This document shows positions 15,696 to 22,415 of a DNA stretch of 29,204 bases, one piece after another. The notes beneath the pieces were generated by a model. It saw nothing but the letters and a program-made list of their open reading frames with translations. It ran no database searches and was not told the origin of the DNA. Source of the DNA: a virus; IMG/VR virus record IMGVR_UViG_3300034012_002862, positions 1 to 29,204 of that record. One strand, written 5' to 3'. The position numbers were made by a program, and so were the translations under genes. Positions within the stretch are counted from its first letter, which is position 1; each line of letters begins with the position of its first letter.

Positions 15696-17416
15696 TGGGA
15701 ACACGCTACGGCTCTGACCGCTCCTTCCTCTCAACAAATACTGGCGGCGTCTACGACACCGACGGCAACGAAGTCATCAGCAGCAGCAACCAGTTTGGCT
15801 CGTTCCCGCTAGGGCCTGCGGCGCTTGCGCAGACGCTCTTCAGCGTGCCGAACGGAACCTTCAACCTGCTGCCGCCTGTTCTTGATGACCCTATCGGGCC
15901 GTCTAACCCGCTCCCATACTGGGACATCCCATTGGACAACTCTGAGAATTTGATGAGCGGCTCGGTCATCTTTGACACCACGACGAACACCTACGCGCTC
16001 AGGCTCACGCCAGGCTCCGCATTGAGCGGCGACACCTACGCCATCACGACGCGCTCTGCCGTCATCTCTGACGACAACCTTGCGCTGCGCCAGAAGGCCA
16101 TCGCAACGCTGGAGAAGGTCGGCACTTATGCCGGCACAACGCAGGTGAACCTCAGCCTCAGCGCGACCTACTACGACGCGCTCGGCTCAGCAATCAGCAC
16201 GCAGGCAATCGGGACGGTCTACGACAACGGCACGATTAGCAGCATCACTGGCTTCACCACCGCAGGCACGGCGGCGGTTGGCATCTCAGCCTCCTATGTG
16301 GACTTGACCTTCACGATGACGGCAACAGCCAATGTGACCAGCGGCATCTCGTTTGACATCAACACGATTCTCTTGCAGACCTCGCAGGGCGCAGGCGGCG
16401 GCTCCTCAAGTTTCCTGGTCACGGAAACTTTTACGAGCAGCACCACCTGGACGGTGCCAACTGGAGTGACGCAAATCGCTGCGTTGTTTATGGTTGGCGC
16501 TGGCTCTGGTGGCGGCGGCGGCGCTGGGCTTCTCACCAAAGACCGCGCCGTTGCTAGTATCGCGGGTGGAGGCGGCGGAGCATCTGGCGCGACTTGTCAA
16601 TTCCTGACCAACCTAGACATCACTGGCGCAACAACAATCAGCATTGGAATCGGCGCAGGCGGTGCAGGCGGCGCGGGTGGGACTGCGACAAAAGCGAGCA
16701 GCGGCACTGCTATCGTGAGCGCGGCTGGCTCCGACGGTACGAATGGTGGCTCAACCACTTTCGGTTCATACGCTTCGCGCACTGCTGCAGTGAGAGGGCG
16801 AGCAGGAAGTGTAGGTTCTGGCGGCTCTGGCGGCTCTGGCCCAGGTGGTTCTTCCCCAATCTATGGCGCTACTGCGTTTGGCTCTAACGGCAACGGGGGG
16901 ACAGGTGGAGCCAGCAGCAACCCAACTGCAGGGGGAACCACAAATGTCTCAGCAACAATCTTTCCGCTTGGATTCACCGCAAGTGGTACGGCTGGCGCTG
17001 GCACGGCTGGCTCTGTGACTGTGACAAACACAACAGGGATTACAGCAACTGGCGCTGGCGGGGCTGCTGGCTCTACAGACAGGCTACTCGGCAACGGCGC
17101 TGGCGGTGGCGGGGCTACTGCAACAGGCACCCCAGGTGTGACTGCACAAGCAGGCGCAACTGCTGCAACTGGAGGAGTTGGCGGCGGTGGCGGGGCGGGA
17201 TACTATCTGCAGTTCAGGACTGGCACGGCTGGCATTACGGTGCGCGGCGGCGCTGGCGGCGCACCCGCTGCTAACTCTGGCTCTGGCTCTGGTGGCGGCG
17301 GCGGCGCGGTGGTTTATGTGGAAAGTGCTGACTACCCTTTCGCAGCGGGAACAGCAATCGGTGGTGCTGGCGCGTCTGGTAAGGACGGCGTCATTGTCAT
17401 CGCTTATATCGCGTAA
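15695..17416 (+). CDS. Glycine-rich tail protein, candidate receptor-binding protein
   Basis: A 573-residue protein. Residues 1-230 are β-rich and may anchor to the tail or form a jelly-roll (DNSENLMSGSVIFDTTTNTYALRLTPGSALSG). From about 240 a glycine-rich domain begins with TFTSSTTWTVPTGVTQIAALFMVGAGSGG, the usual opening of phage glycine-rich tail domains, and continues in stretches such as GAGGAGGAGG and GVGGGGGAGYYLQF. Comparable glycine-rich regions form sandwich adhesins with variable tips, so host binding is a fair inference. ATG overlaps the previous stop (TGATG). Codons here use many GGT, GCT and TCT, unlike the main genome body. Confidence 0.75.
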   Translation: MGTRYGSDRSFLSTNTGGVYDTDGNEVISSSNQFGSFPLGPAALAQTLFSVPNGTFNLLPPVLDDPIGPSNPLPYWDIPLDNSENLMSGSVIFDTTTNTYALRLTPGSALSGDTYAITTRSAVISDDNLALRQKAIATLEKVGTYAGTTQVNLSLSATYYDALGSAISTQAIGTVYDNGTISSITGFTTAGTAAVGISASYVDLTFTMTATANVTSGISFDINTILLQTSQGAGGGSSSFLVTETFTSSTTWTVPTGVTQIAALFMVGAGSGGGGGAGLLTKDRAVASIAGGGGGASGATCQFLTNLDITGATTISIGIGAGGAGGAGGTATKASSGTAIVSAAGSDGTNGGSTTFGSYASRTAAVRGRAGSVGSGGSGGSGPGGSSPIYGATAFGSNGNGGTGGASSNPTAGGTTNVSATIFPLGFTASGTAGAGTAGSVTVTNTTGITATGAGGAAGSTDRLLGNGAGGGGATATGTPGVTAQAGATAATGGVGGGGGAGYYLQFRTGTAGITVRGGAGGAPAANSGSGSGGGGGAVVYVESADYPFAAGTAIGGAGASGKDGVIVIAYIA

Positions 17417-17425
17417 GGAGAACCA

Positions 17426-17662
17426 ATGCGCTACGCCTTCCTCAACCAAGAAAGCACCGTGGTCAATGTCATCGTGGGCGAACTCACGCCAGAGCAACTC
17501 GGAATCTTCCTTGATGACTACGCAAAACTTTTTGGCGCAACGCAGGTCATCCCTGTTGGCGATGAGCAGGCCGTGTGGATTGGCGGCTCGTATACTGGCG
17601 GGGAGTTCCTGCCACCGGCGCCGCCGGTTGAGCCTGAGCCGGAGCCGGAGCCTGAAATCTGA
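17426..17662 (+). CDS. Small tail-fibre-associated protein with Pro/Glu tail
   Basis: A 78-residue protein with AAGGAG 7 bases before its ATG. It begins RYAFLNQESTVVNVIVGEL, a pattern common in short proteins encoded after phage tail fibres, and continues AVWIGGSYTGGEFLPPAP, then a PVEPEPEPEPEI run of proline and acidic residues. It may assist or decorate the glycine-rich tail protein; function is not established. Stop overlaps the next ATG (TGATG). Confidence 0.65.
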   Translation: MRYAFLNQESTVVNVIVGELTPEQLGIFLDDYAKLFGATQVIPVGDEQAVWIGGSYTGGEFLPPAPPVEPEPEPEPEI

Positions 17663-17853
17663 TGGCAACACAGAACAGCCGCAACGATGAAATCCTCCAG
17701 CGGCTGGACCGCATCGAAAGGGACCTCGGCACCATTAAACTCGAACTGGCCGAGACACGCGGTGCCTACCGCCTTGCCAAGTTTGTGATTGCGCTGCTTG
17801 GCGTTTCAGGACTCGGAGGGCTGACGGCTTGGTTCGCAGGTCAGGGGAAGTGA
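17662..17853 (+). CDS. Coiled-coil plus transmembrane protein, XhlA-like (lysis)
   Basis: A 63-residue protein with an N-terminal amphipathic coiled coil (NDEILQRLDRIERDLGTIKLELAETRG, heptads at about 8-32) and one membrane helix at about 40-58 (FVIALLGVSGLGGLTAWFAG). This is the layout of XhlA/haemolysin-type phage proteins that cooperate with holins. It is directly followed by the lysis peptidase (GTGA overlap) and holin, which supports a role in the lysis cassette. Confidence 0.72.
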   Translation: MATQNSRNDEILQRLDRIERDLGTIKLELAETRGAYRLAKFVIALLGVSGLGGLTAWFAGQGK

Positions 17854-18416
17854 CGCTCACCGTCCGATCGCAACTAGGACTGGCCGAGCGCCTCGGCGTC
17901 AAAGCGATGGATGACTGCGGACCTGCAAGCCTCGCTACCGCTGCCACCTACCTCGGGCTCCCCACGACCACAAAGGAAGCCCACAAAGCCTGCGCCCAGG
18001 CGGGACGGGTTGACACCCCCACCGGGGCGGAGGGCACGAGCGCGCGGGAACTTGCCAAAGCGGGGAACCTCCTGGGGCTGCACGCGCGCAACGTTTACGA
18101 CTGGAGCGAAGCCTCGAATCAAGTCAAAAACGGGGCGGCATTGATCCTCAATATTCAAGCCAGCCAGAAGAGCGTCCCCGAGGGGCTGCGATCCAAGTGG
18201 CAGCGGGACTATTGGCGAAAGCAGCCGCTCGCCACCTACGGCCACTACATCGTCCTCGTCTGGGAAGGAACCGGATGGCAATACGCCTGCCCTACAATGC
18301 AGGAAGGAAAGCCAGGGCGCAACGCAACGCCCGAGGAAGTCCGCACGCTACGAGACTCAAAGGGAGCGGCAGGCTTCCCCACACCGCCAGCGATGGTCCT
18401 AGTCCACAGAAAGTAG
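17850..18416 (+). CDS. C39-like cysteine peptidase, probable endolysin
   Basis: A 188-residue protein with a C39/papain-like core: DDCGPASLATAATYLG around C23 as nucleophile, and YGHYIVLVWEGTGW with H132 as the likely base; a later ACPTM segment follows the second strand. It should cut peptide bonds, most likely in peptidoglycan given its place between the XhlA-like and holin genes. No separate cell-wall-binding domain or signal peptide is seen, so it would depend on the holin for release. I place the start at the GTG of 17850 (GTGA overlap); a longer in-frame ATG at 17829 lies inside the previous gene. A protein-maturation role is the alternative. Confidence 0.75.
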   Translation: MTLTVRSQLGLAERLGVKAMDDCGPASLATAATYLGLPTTTKEAHKACAQAGRVDTPTGAEGTSARELAKAGNLLGLHARNVYDWSEASNQVKNGAALILNIQASQKSVPEGLRSKWQRDYWRKQPLATYGHYIVLVWEGTGWQYACPTMQEGKPGRNATPEEVRTLRDSKGAAGFPTPPAMVLVHRK

Positions 18417-18423
18417 GAGACAA

Positions 18424-18753
18424 ATGGAAAGCCTCACCAGCGACATCATCAACGCGCTCATCGTCGCGCTTGTCCCGGTCGGGATTGGAGCGCTCGGCTG
18501 GCTCGCTAGGAGCGTCGTGAATTATCTCAAGGCCCGCCTCGCAGCGGAGCACTACGCCCTCGTTGAGCAGATCGCAGCCTCCACCGTGGCAGCGATCAAT
18601 CAGACGCTGAACTCCAAAGCGGGAGAGGAAAAGCGCGCCGCGGCAATCGCCCTCGTCCGGGCGGAGTGCGCCAAGCGCGGGATCACGCTCGATGAGGAAG
18701 CGATCGGGAACGCGGTGGAAGCCGCCGTCTACCGCGCCAAGTTAGGGGCTTGA
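18424..18753 (+). CDS. Holin, LLH family
   Basis: A 109-residue protein with an N-terminal membrane helix at about 8-30 (IINALIVALVPVGIGALGWLA), a helical cytoplasmic part rich in Ala/Glu (VEQIAASTVAAINQTL, EEKRAAAIALVRAECAKRGITLDEEAIGNAVEAAV). The single helix followed by an EEK...A...GI.LDEE...IEAAV pattern matches the LLH-type phage holins. It forms the membrane lesion that lets the adjacent peptidase reach the wall. TAGGAGA precedes its ATG. Confidence 0.82.
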   Translation: MESLTSDIINALIVALVPVGIGALGWLARSVVNYLKARLAAEHYALVEQIAASTVAAINQTLNSKAGEEKRAAAIALVRAECAKRGITLDEEAIGNAVEAAVYRAKLGA

Positions 18754-18778
18754 CGCTGGCTAGGACACCCGTCAGGAT
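18750..18778 (+). promoter_or_regulatory. Candidate promoter after the holin gene
   Basis: TTGACG at 18750-18755 is followed after 17 bases by CAGGAT (18773-18778), a poor -10 match. The case rests on the 13-base identity TAGGGGCTTGACG (18743-18755) with the stronger promoter candidate at 20331-20343. Both sit at the end of a gene cluster before the next one. The first copy overlaps the holin stop codon. Confidence 0.4.
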
Positions 18779-18816
18779 TCCACTAGGCGAGTAGCCGCGC
18801 CAAAGAGAGGAGCAGG

Positions 18817-19029
18817 ATGGGAGGAAAACGGAAGGGGCCACGGTGCGCCCTTTACGCGCCCAAGTTAAACGAAGCGGACCTCACCAGCCTTCGGGCTGCG
18901 CTAGGGGCGCCAGAAGTCACAGGCTCGTCCATTTTCCGCTGGCTTGAACAGCGGGGCGTGCCGGTTTGCGTTGAGACAATCAAGCGCCACAGAAGGCGCG
19001 AATGCTACTGCAGGAGGGAAATTGAATGA
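18817..19029 (+). CDS. Small HTH-like protein
   Basis: A 70-residue basic protein with GAGAGGAG before its ATG. Sequence features are KLNEADLTSLRAALGAPEVTGSSIFRWLEQRGVPVCVETIKRHRRRECYCRREIE: two helices and a C-terminal RHRRR-CYC segment that resemble a small winged or helix-turn-helix DNA-binding unit, like those seen in some terminase- or resolvase-associated phage proteins. Its stop overlaps the phosphoesterase start (ATGA). Could regulate its operon; not proven. Confidence 0.55.
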   Translation: MGGKRKGPRCALYAPKLNEADLTSLRAALGAPEVTGSSIFRWLEQRGVPVCVETIKRHRRRECYCRREIE

Positions 19030-20051
19030 GCGACTATAAAGAATTCCAGGAGCACGACGAACTCGCGGAACTGAAAGCGGCCCACAATCGGGTCCTGCGC
19101 ACCCTTGCGAAAAAGGAGCGCCAGACGGAGGAACTCGTAGAAGCGGTCTACCGCGCGGCGAAAGACGCCGCGGTGGGAATGAAGATCGCCCCAGTGCCAG
19201 CCCCAAAGCCGGACACGCGGAAGGGGAAGCGCGAAGTTGCCGTGGTGCAACTTAGTGATTGGCAGTTAGGGAAAAAGAGCGCGGACTACGACATCGATGT
19301 CGCAGCGAAGCGCATCGCGCTGCTCGCCAAGAAAGTCAAGCGGGTCGTTGAGATTCAGCGAAAGGACCACCCGGTCGACGAAGTGAACATCTTGCTCACG
19401 GGGGACCTCGTCGAGAGCGACGGAAACATCTTCCCTGGCCAGGCTTACGAAGTGGAAGCGGGCGGGCTTTACGTTCAAATCTTCAAGGGCGCGGAAATCC
19501 TCGCAGGCTTCGTGCGAACGATGGCGGCGATCTTTCCGACCGTCAAAGTCTACGGCGCAATCGGTAACCACGGACGGCTGGGACGCTTCAGCGATCACAG
19601 CCCGGAGTCCAACAGCGACGCGATCCTCTACAACATCGCGCGCCAACTCGTCGCAGGCGAGAAGCGCGTGCAGTGGAAGGAAAGCCTCACCGTTGGCGGG
19701 CGCCATTGGTACGACACGCTGGAACTTCCAGGCGGGAAACTCGGAATGATTGTGCACGGCGACCAGTTCAGGGGCGGACTCGGAATGCCGTGGTACGGCG
19801 TCGCCAAGAAAGCCAGCGGCTGGCGCTTGAGCGTCGCACCGTTCACGCATCTCTGGTTCGGGCACTGGCATCAACCCGCGCGCCTCGTTTTGGCGGACGG
19901 GAAGATCACCACGTGGTGCAGCCCTTCGCTTGAGTCGAGTAACCGCTTCGCTCAGGAAGTCGTCGGCGCCAGCGGGGAACCGGGCCAGTGGCTGATGTTC
20001 TTTGACGCGGAGGGCGAAGTCAGCGCTGAGTATTTGATCCGCCTGCGCTAG
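19026..20051 (+). CDS. Calcineurin-like metallophosphoesterase
   Basis: A 341-residue protein with the full two-metal phosphoesterase signature after a coiled-coil N-terminal of about 60 residues: LSDWQLG (D78), TGDLVES (D127), IGNHGR (N181-H182), VHGD (H244) and GHWH (H280, H282). The first motif has Q where H is common (DxQ instead of DxH), which may change one metal site. It could cleave phosphodiesters in nucleotides or nucleic acid; position between lysis and early genes says little. ATGA overlap with the upstream HTH-like gene suggests joint synthesis. Family assignment is firm, substrate unknown. Confidence 0.9.
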   Translation: MSDYKEFQEHDELAELKAAHNRVLRTLAKKERQTEELVEAVYRAAKDAAVGMKIAPVPAPKPDTRKGKREVAVVQLSDWQLGKKSADYDIDVAAKRIALLAKKVKRVVEIQRKDHPVDEVNILLTGDLVESDGNIFPGQAYEVEAGGLYVQIFKGAEILAGFVRTMAAIFPTVKVYGAIGNHGRLGRFSDHSPESNSDAILYNIARQLVAGEKRVQWKESLTVGGRHWYDTLELPGGKLGMIVHGDQFRGGLGMPWYGVAKKASGWRLSVAPFTHLWFGHWHQPARLVLADGKITTWCSPSLESSNRFAQEVVGASGEPGQWLMFFDAEGEVSAEYLIRLR

Positions 20052-20275
20052 TGCCTTTCGTCCACGAGCGCAACGCACCGCCGCCGCCCGGCTGGTGCTC
20101 CGTTTGCGGAGACCAGGCGCGCACCTTCAAGTTCGCGGAGGAACCCGTGACGCTCGCAACCGGCCACACCGCGGTGGTCGGCTTCGGGCTTTGCCAGGAA
20201 TGCATCGCCACGGTGCTAGGCTTGATCGAAGAGGACGATGACGCCGCTGGCCCAGCCAGCGACCCCCCAGCCTGA
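20051..20275 (+). CDS. Zinc-ribbon protein
   Basis: A 74-residue protein with a four-cysteine zinc site: CSVCGDQ at about 16-19 and CQEC at about 48-51. An acidic Ala/Pro-rich tail (EEDDDAAGPASDPPA) follows. GTG overlaps the phosphoesterase TAG by one base. Its last four codons are the left arm of a terminator hairpin, so the gene end and transcript end coincide. Function unknown; such ribbons bind DNA, RNA or protein. Confidence 0.6.
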   Translation: MPFVHERNAPPPPGWCSVCGDQARTFKFAEEPVTLATGHTAVVGFGLCQECIATVLGLIEEDDDAAGPASDPPA

Positions 20276-20294
20276 CCTCCTCCAGGCTGGGGGG
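20263..20294 (+). terminator. Terminator-like hairpin closing the late transcription unit
   Basis: A perfect 12-bp stem (20263-20274 with 20283-20294) and 8-base loop overlap the end of the zinc-ribbon gene. No T-run follows. The run of six G in its right arm could instead pair with seven C at 20298-20304 (loop CTA), giving two mutually exclusive hairpins. This is consistent with a terminator or processing site ahead of the promoter at 20338. Confidence 0.72.
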
Positions 20295-20337
20295 CTACCC
20301 CCCCAGGCACCCCATAAATGAGCACGAAACTAGGGGC

Positions 20338-20367
20338 TTGACGGGACGGACTGGGACCGTTTACAGT
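20338..20367 (+). promoter_or_regulatory. Sigma70-type promoter for the early/replication operon
   Basis: TTGACG (20338-20343), 18-base spacer, TACAGT (20362-20367), i.e. 5 of 6 and 4 of 6 matches to the consensus, lying directly after a hairpin terminator and 56 bases before the first ATG of the next gene run. The -35 is preceded by the 13-mer shared with the candidate at 18743. It is the best promoter I can see in the window. Confidence 0.6.
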
Positions 20368-20423
20368 ACCCCTACCAGGGAGGAACCCCGCCAGACGGAG
20401 GGGCCTGGAAGAGGAGAAAAAAG

Positions 20424-20609
20424 ATGAACGGAACGAACGGAACCGGACGCGCAGCCTGGGAAAAGCGAAAGGCTGAAATCCTCAACGGGGCCCGCTGCGT
20501 TTGCGGAAAGATGGGCACCCGAGTTGATCCATACCTCGGCTGGCTTTGCGGCGCACCCGCCTGCCACCGGAACGTGGCCGCGATTGCGGCGAAGGGAGGG
20601 ACACGATGA
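20424..20609 (+). CDS. Small zinc-binding protein, first gene of the early operon
   Basis: A 61-residue protein with GAGGAGAAAAAAG before its ATG. It carries CVCG (about 25-28) and a later C-x4-CH (CGAPACH) pair, likely a zinc ribbon, with a charged N-terminal AAWEKRKAEIL helix. First gene after the promoter at 20338. Its stop overlaps the next ATG as ATGA. Function unknown. Confidence 0.6.
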   Translation: MNGTNGTGRAAWEKRKAEILNGARCVCGKMGTRVDPYLGWLCGAPACHRNVAAIAAKGGTR

Positions 20610-20908
20610 AGATCACAGTCGAGAACCTGATCAGGGCGATGAACACAAAGCGCGAACTCAGCCGGGCAGCGGACCGCGCAGAGACGGCACACGAGTACCT
20701 CGAGCGCATCGATGCGCACCTGGCGAAGGAAGTCAGCGCCGCGATTGAAACGCTCCGAGAGTGCGAGCGGTACATCGGGATGGCGATCGACCTGGATCGG
20801 ACTGACCGCGAAGCCGAGCGCGCGAAGGCCCTCGGGTTCCGACCCGCAACGGTCGATGCGCACCTAAGCGCAGAGACCGGAACATTTGTGAAGGGAGAGG
20901 GACGATGA
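20606..20908 (+). CDS. Hypothetical helical protein
   Basis: A 100-residue protein, mostly helical and charged (KITVENLIRAMNTKRELSR, AKEVSAAIETLRECERYIGMAI, DLDRTDREAERAKALG). No recognised family. I prefer the ATG at 20606 with GGGAGGGACACG upstream over an in-frame ATG at 20546 inside the previous gene. Belongs to the ATGA-coupled run of small early genes. Confidence 0.6.
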   Translation: MKITVENLIRAMNTKRELSRAADRAETAHEYLERIDAHLAKEVSAAIETLRECERYIGMAIDLDRTDREAERAKALGFRPATVDAHLSAETGTFVKGEGR

Positions 20909-21021
20909 GCGCAACGAAGACACGCCGCTGCTGGAACTGCCAGAAACGGATCGAAGTGCCAGCGGACAACGACAACATCTACACGCGGGTCTGCAAAGCC
21001 TGCGAAAGGAGGATCAAGTGA
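20905..21021 (+). CDS. Miniature zinc-ribbon protein
   Basis: A 38-residue ORF with CWNC and CKAC pairs, 20 residues apart, and a basic C-terminal CERRIK: a minimal zinc ribbon. ATGA overlap at the start and GTGA overlap at the end, and AGGGAGAGG upstream, place it in the coupled chain. Third of four small zinc-ribbon-type genes between 20051 and 21462. Function unknown. Confidence 0.6.
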   Translation: MSATKTRRCWNCQKRIEVPADNDNIYTRVCKACERRIK

Positions 21022-21101
21022 AGACGCTCCAGGAAGCGGCCACGGTCGCAACGTTCATCGCAGCGATGGTGCTGCTCCTCGCGCTCGGGTCAATGCGATG
21101 A
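21018..21101 (+). CDS. Very small membrane peptide
   Basis: A 27-residue peptide from a GTG with an AGGAGG upstream, almost entirely one membrane helix (ATVATFIAAMVLLLALGS), linked by GTGA at its start and ATGA at its end. The ribosome site and double coupling argue for real translation despite its size. Possibly a small membrane toxin, superinfection or lysis helper; nothing more can be said. Confidence 0.5.
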   Translation: MKTLQEAATVATFIAAMVLLLALGSMR

Positions 21102-21262
21102 GACTCGACAGGAGCACGCAACCAGCGACGATCACGGACCTCCGCGGGCTTGGCGCGAAGAGCACCATCCGCGGAAAGCGCAACCAGGCGCGCAACCGGG
21201 CGACGATTGCGATCAGCATCGCAGTCATCGCAGCGGGGGCGCTCTTGGCGGCAGCGAACTGA
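21098..21262 (+). CDS. Small basic protein with C-terminal membrane helix
   Basis: A 54-residue protein with a basic N-terminal half (RGLGAKSTIRGKRNQARNRA) and a C-terminal hydrophobic helix (TIAISIAVIAAGALLAAAN). By charge distribution the N terminus would stay in the cytoplasm. ATGA overlap with the preceding peptide. Unrecognised; two adjacent membrane miniproteins may act together. Confidence 0.5.
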   Translation: MRLDRSTQPATITDLRGLGAKSTIRGKRNQARNRATIAISIAVIAAGALLAAAN

Positions 21263-21273
21263 GGGAGGGCCCA

Positions 21274-21462
21274 ATGCCCGTCTACGAGTACCGCTGCGGC
21301 GAGTGCGGCGCACGGGAGGAGCACACGCACTCGATCCATAACACCTACACGCCGCGCTGCGAAAAGTGCGGGCGTTGGATGCGCCTGCTTTACACGCCGG
21401 CTGCTTCCGTTTTCGTCGGGGACGGCTGGGCAAAGAAAGACAGAAAGAAGGAGGGCAAATGA
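21274..21462 (+). CDS. FmdB-like zinc-ribbon protein
   Basis: A 62-residue protein beginning PVYEYRCGECGA, then a second CEKCG pair, the typical start and four-cysteine ribbon of the FmdB-type small regulatory proteins, which are widespread in bacteria and phages but of poorly known function. A basic lysine-rich tail follows. GGGAGGG ribosome site upstream; the stop overlaps the exonuclease start (ATGA). Confidence 0.75.
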   Translation: MPVYEYRCGECGAREEHTHSIHNTYTPRCEKCGRWMRLLYTPAASVFVGDGWAKKDRKKEGK

Positions 21463-22415
21463 GTAAGCAGTACGAGTTCGTAAAAGCGGAGCAGCGGAGC
21501 CCCGAGTGGCACGCGCTCCGAAAGGATGGGATCACGGCCACGGACGCCTCGGTCATTGCGGGGCACTCGCCCTACAAGACGCCATACCGCCTCTGGGCGG
21601 AGAAACTCGGCTACGTCGAGTCAGCCCCAGTCGGAGCAGCGGCGCACCGCGGCATCCTGCTGGAGCAGGCGGTGGCGGATTACTACGAAGCGGAGACCGG
21701 GCGGAAGTTGAAGCGCTCCAACGGGATTGTCCGACTCAAAGAGTTCCCCTGGGCGATGGCCAGCCTGGACCGGACGATCGTCGGAGAGACCGGGCTCGTT
21801 GAAATCAAAACGAGCACGAGCCCCCGCTGGACCCTTCACCCGGTCCCGCCGGAAGTTGAAGCCCAAGTGCAATGGCAAATGTTCGTCACGGGAGCGCCCT
21901 GGGTCGACATCGCCGTCTTGCTCGGCGGGCTCGTTTTCAGGATTGAGCGCGTCAAAGCGGACACGGACTACCAGGGGACGCTTTACCAGAAAGCGCTGGA
22001 GTTTAGGAAGATGCTCAAAGAGTGCACGCCCCCACCGGCGCAGGGGGAAGACAGCGACGCGCTCGCAGCGGTGAACCCGCAACGCAACGAAGACATCGAA
22101 GTCGCAACGGCCAGCATCGACCGGGTCGCACGGCTTTACGAGGAGCACCTCTACGAGTCGAAACTGCTCGACCAGACGCTGCAGAACCTAGCGGTGGCGC
22201 TGAAGGAAGCGATCGGGGAAAAGCAGGGGATCGCAGGGACCGGCTGGATCGCCACTTGGCGCCAAAATAAGCCCAGCACCAAAACGGACTGGGAGAAAGT
22301 CGCGGAGACCATCGGAGCGATCGCGCCCGAGACTTACGCGGAAGCGGTTAAGCGCCTCACCCAAGAGAAAGCAGGCGCGCGAGTGTTCAAGTTCAAGGGA
22401 GGAACAGGAGAATGA
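21459..22415 (+). CDS. YqaJ/lambda-type exonuclease (recombination)
   Basis: A 318-residue nuclease of the YqaJ viral recombinase family. N-terminal RSPEWHALRKDGITATDASVIAG is the hallmark; core residues are E69 (RGILLEQAVADYYE), D104 (ASLDRTI) and E115-x-K117 (LVEIKTST), a PD-(D/E)XK active site; a Q-x-Q helix (VEAQVQWQM) follows. It should resect DNA 5' ends to make single strands for the annealing protein encoded next (ATGA overlap). The C-terminal 110 residues are helical with GTGWIATWRQNKPS. I take the start at 21459, with AGGAGGG upstream, rather than 21366, which lies inside the FmdB gene. Confidence 0.92.
   Translation: MSKQYEFVKAEQRSPEWHALRKDGITATDASVIAGHSPYKTPYRLWAEKLGYVESAPVGAAAHRGILLEQAVADYYEAETGRKLKRSNGIVRLKEFPWAMASLDRTIVGETGLVEIKTSTSPRWTLHPVPPEVEAQVQWQMFVTGAPWVDIAVLLGGLVFRIERVKADTDYQGTLYQKALEFRKMLKECTPPPAQGEDSDALAAVNPQRNEDIEVATASIDRVARLYEEHLYESKLLDQTLQNLAVALKEAIGEKQGIAGTGWIATWRQNKPSTKTDWEKVAETIGAIAPETYAEAVKRLTQEKAGARVFKFKGGTGE

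Noticed and set aside
16490-17320. Tandem DNA repeats in the glycine-rich gene
   Set aside because: The repetitiveness is from GGC/GGT/GCT codons in a low-complexity protein; no fixed repeat unit.
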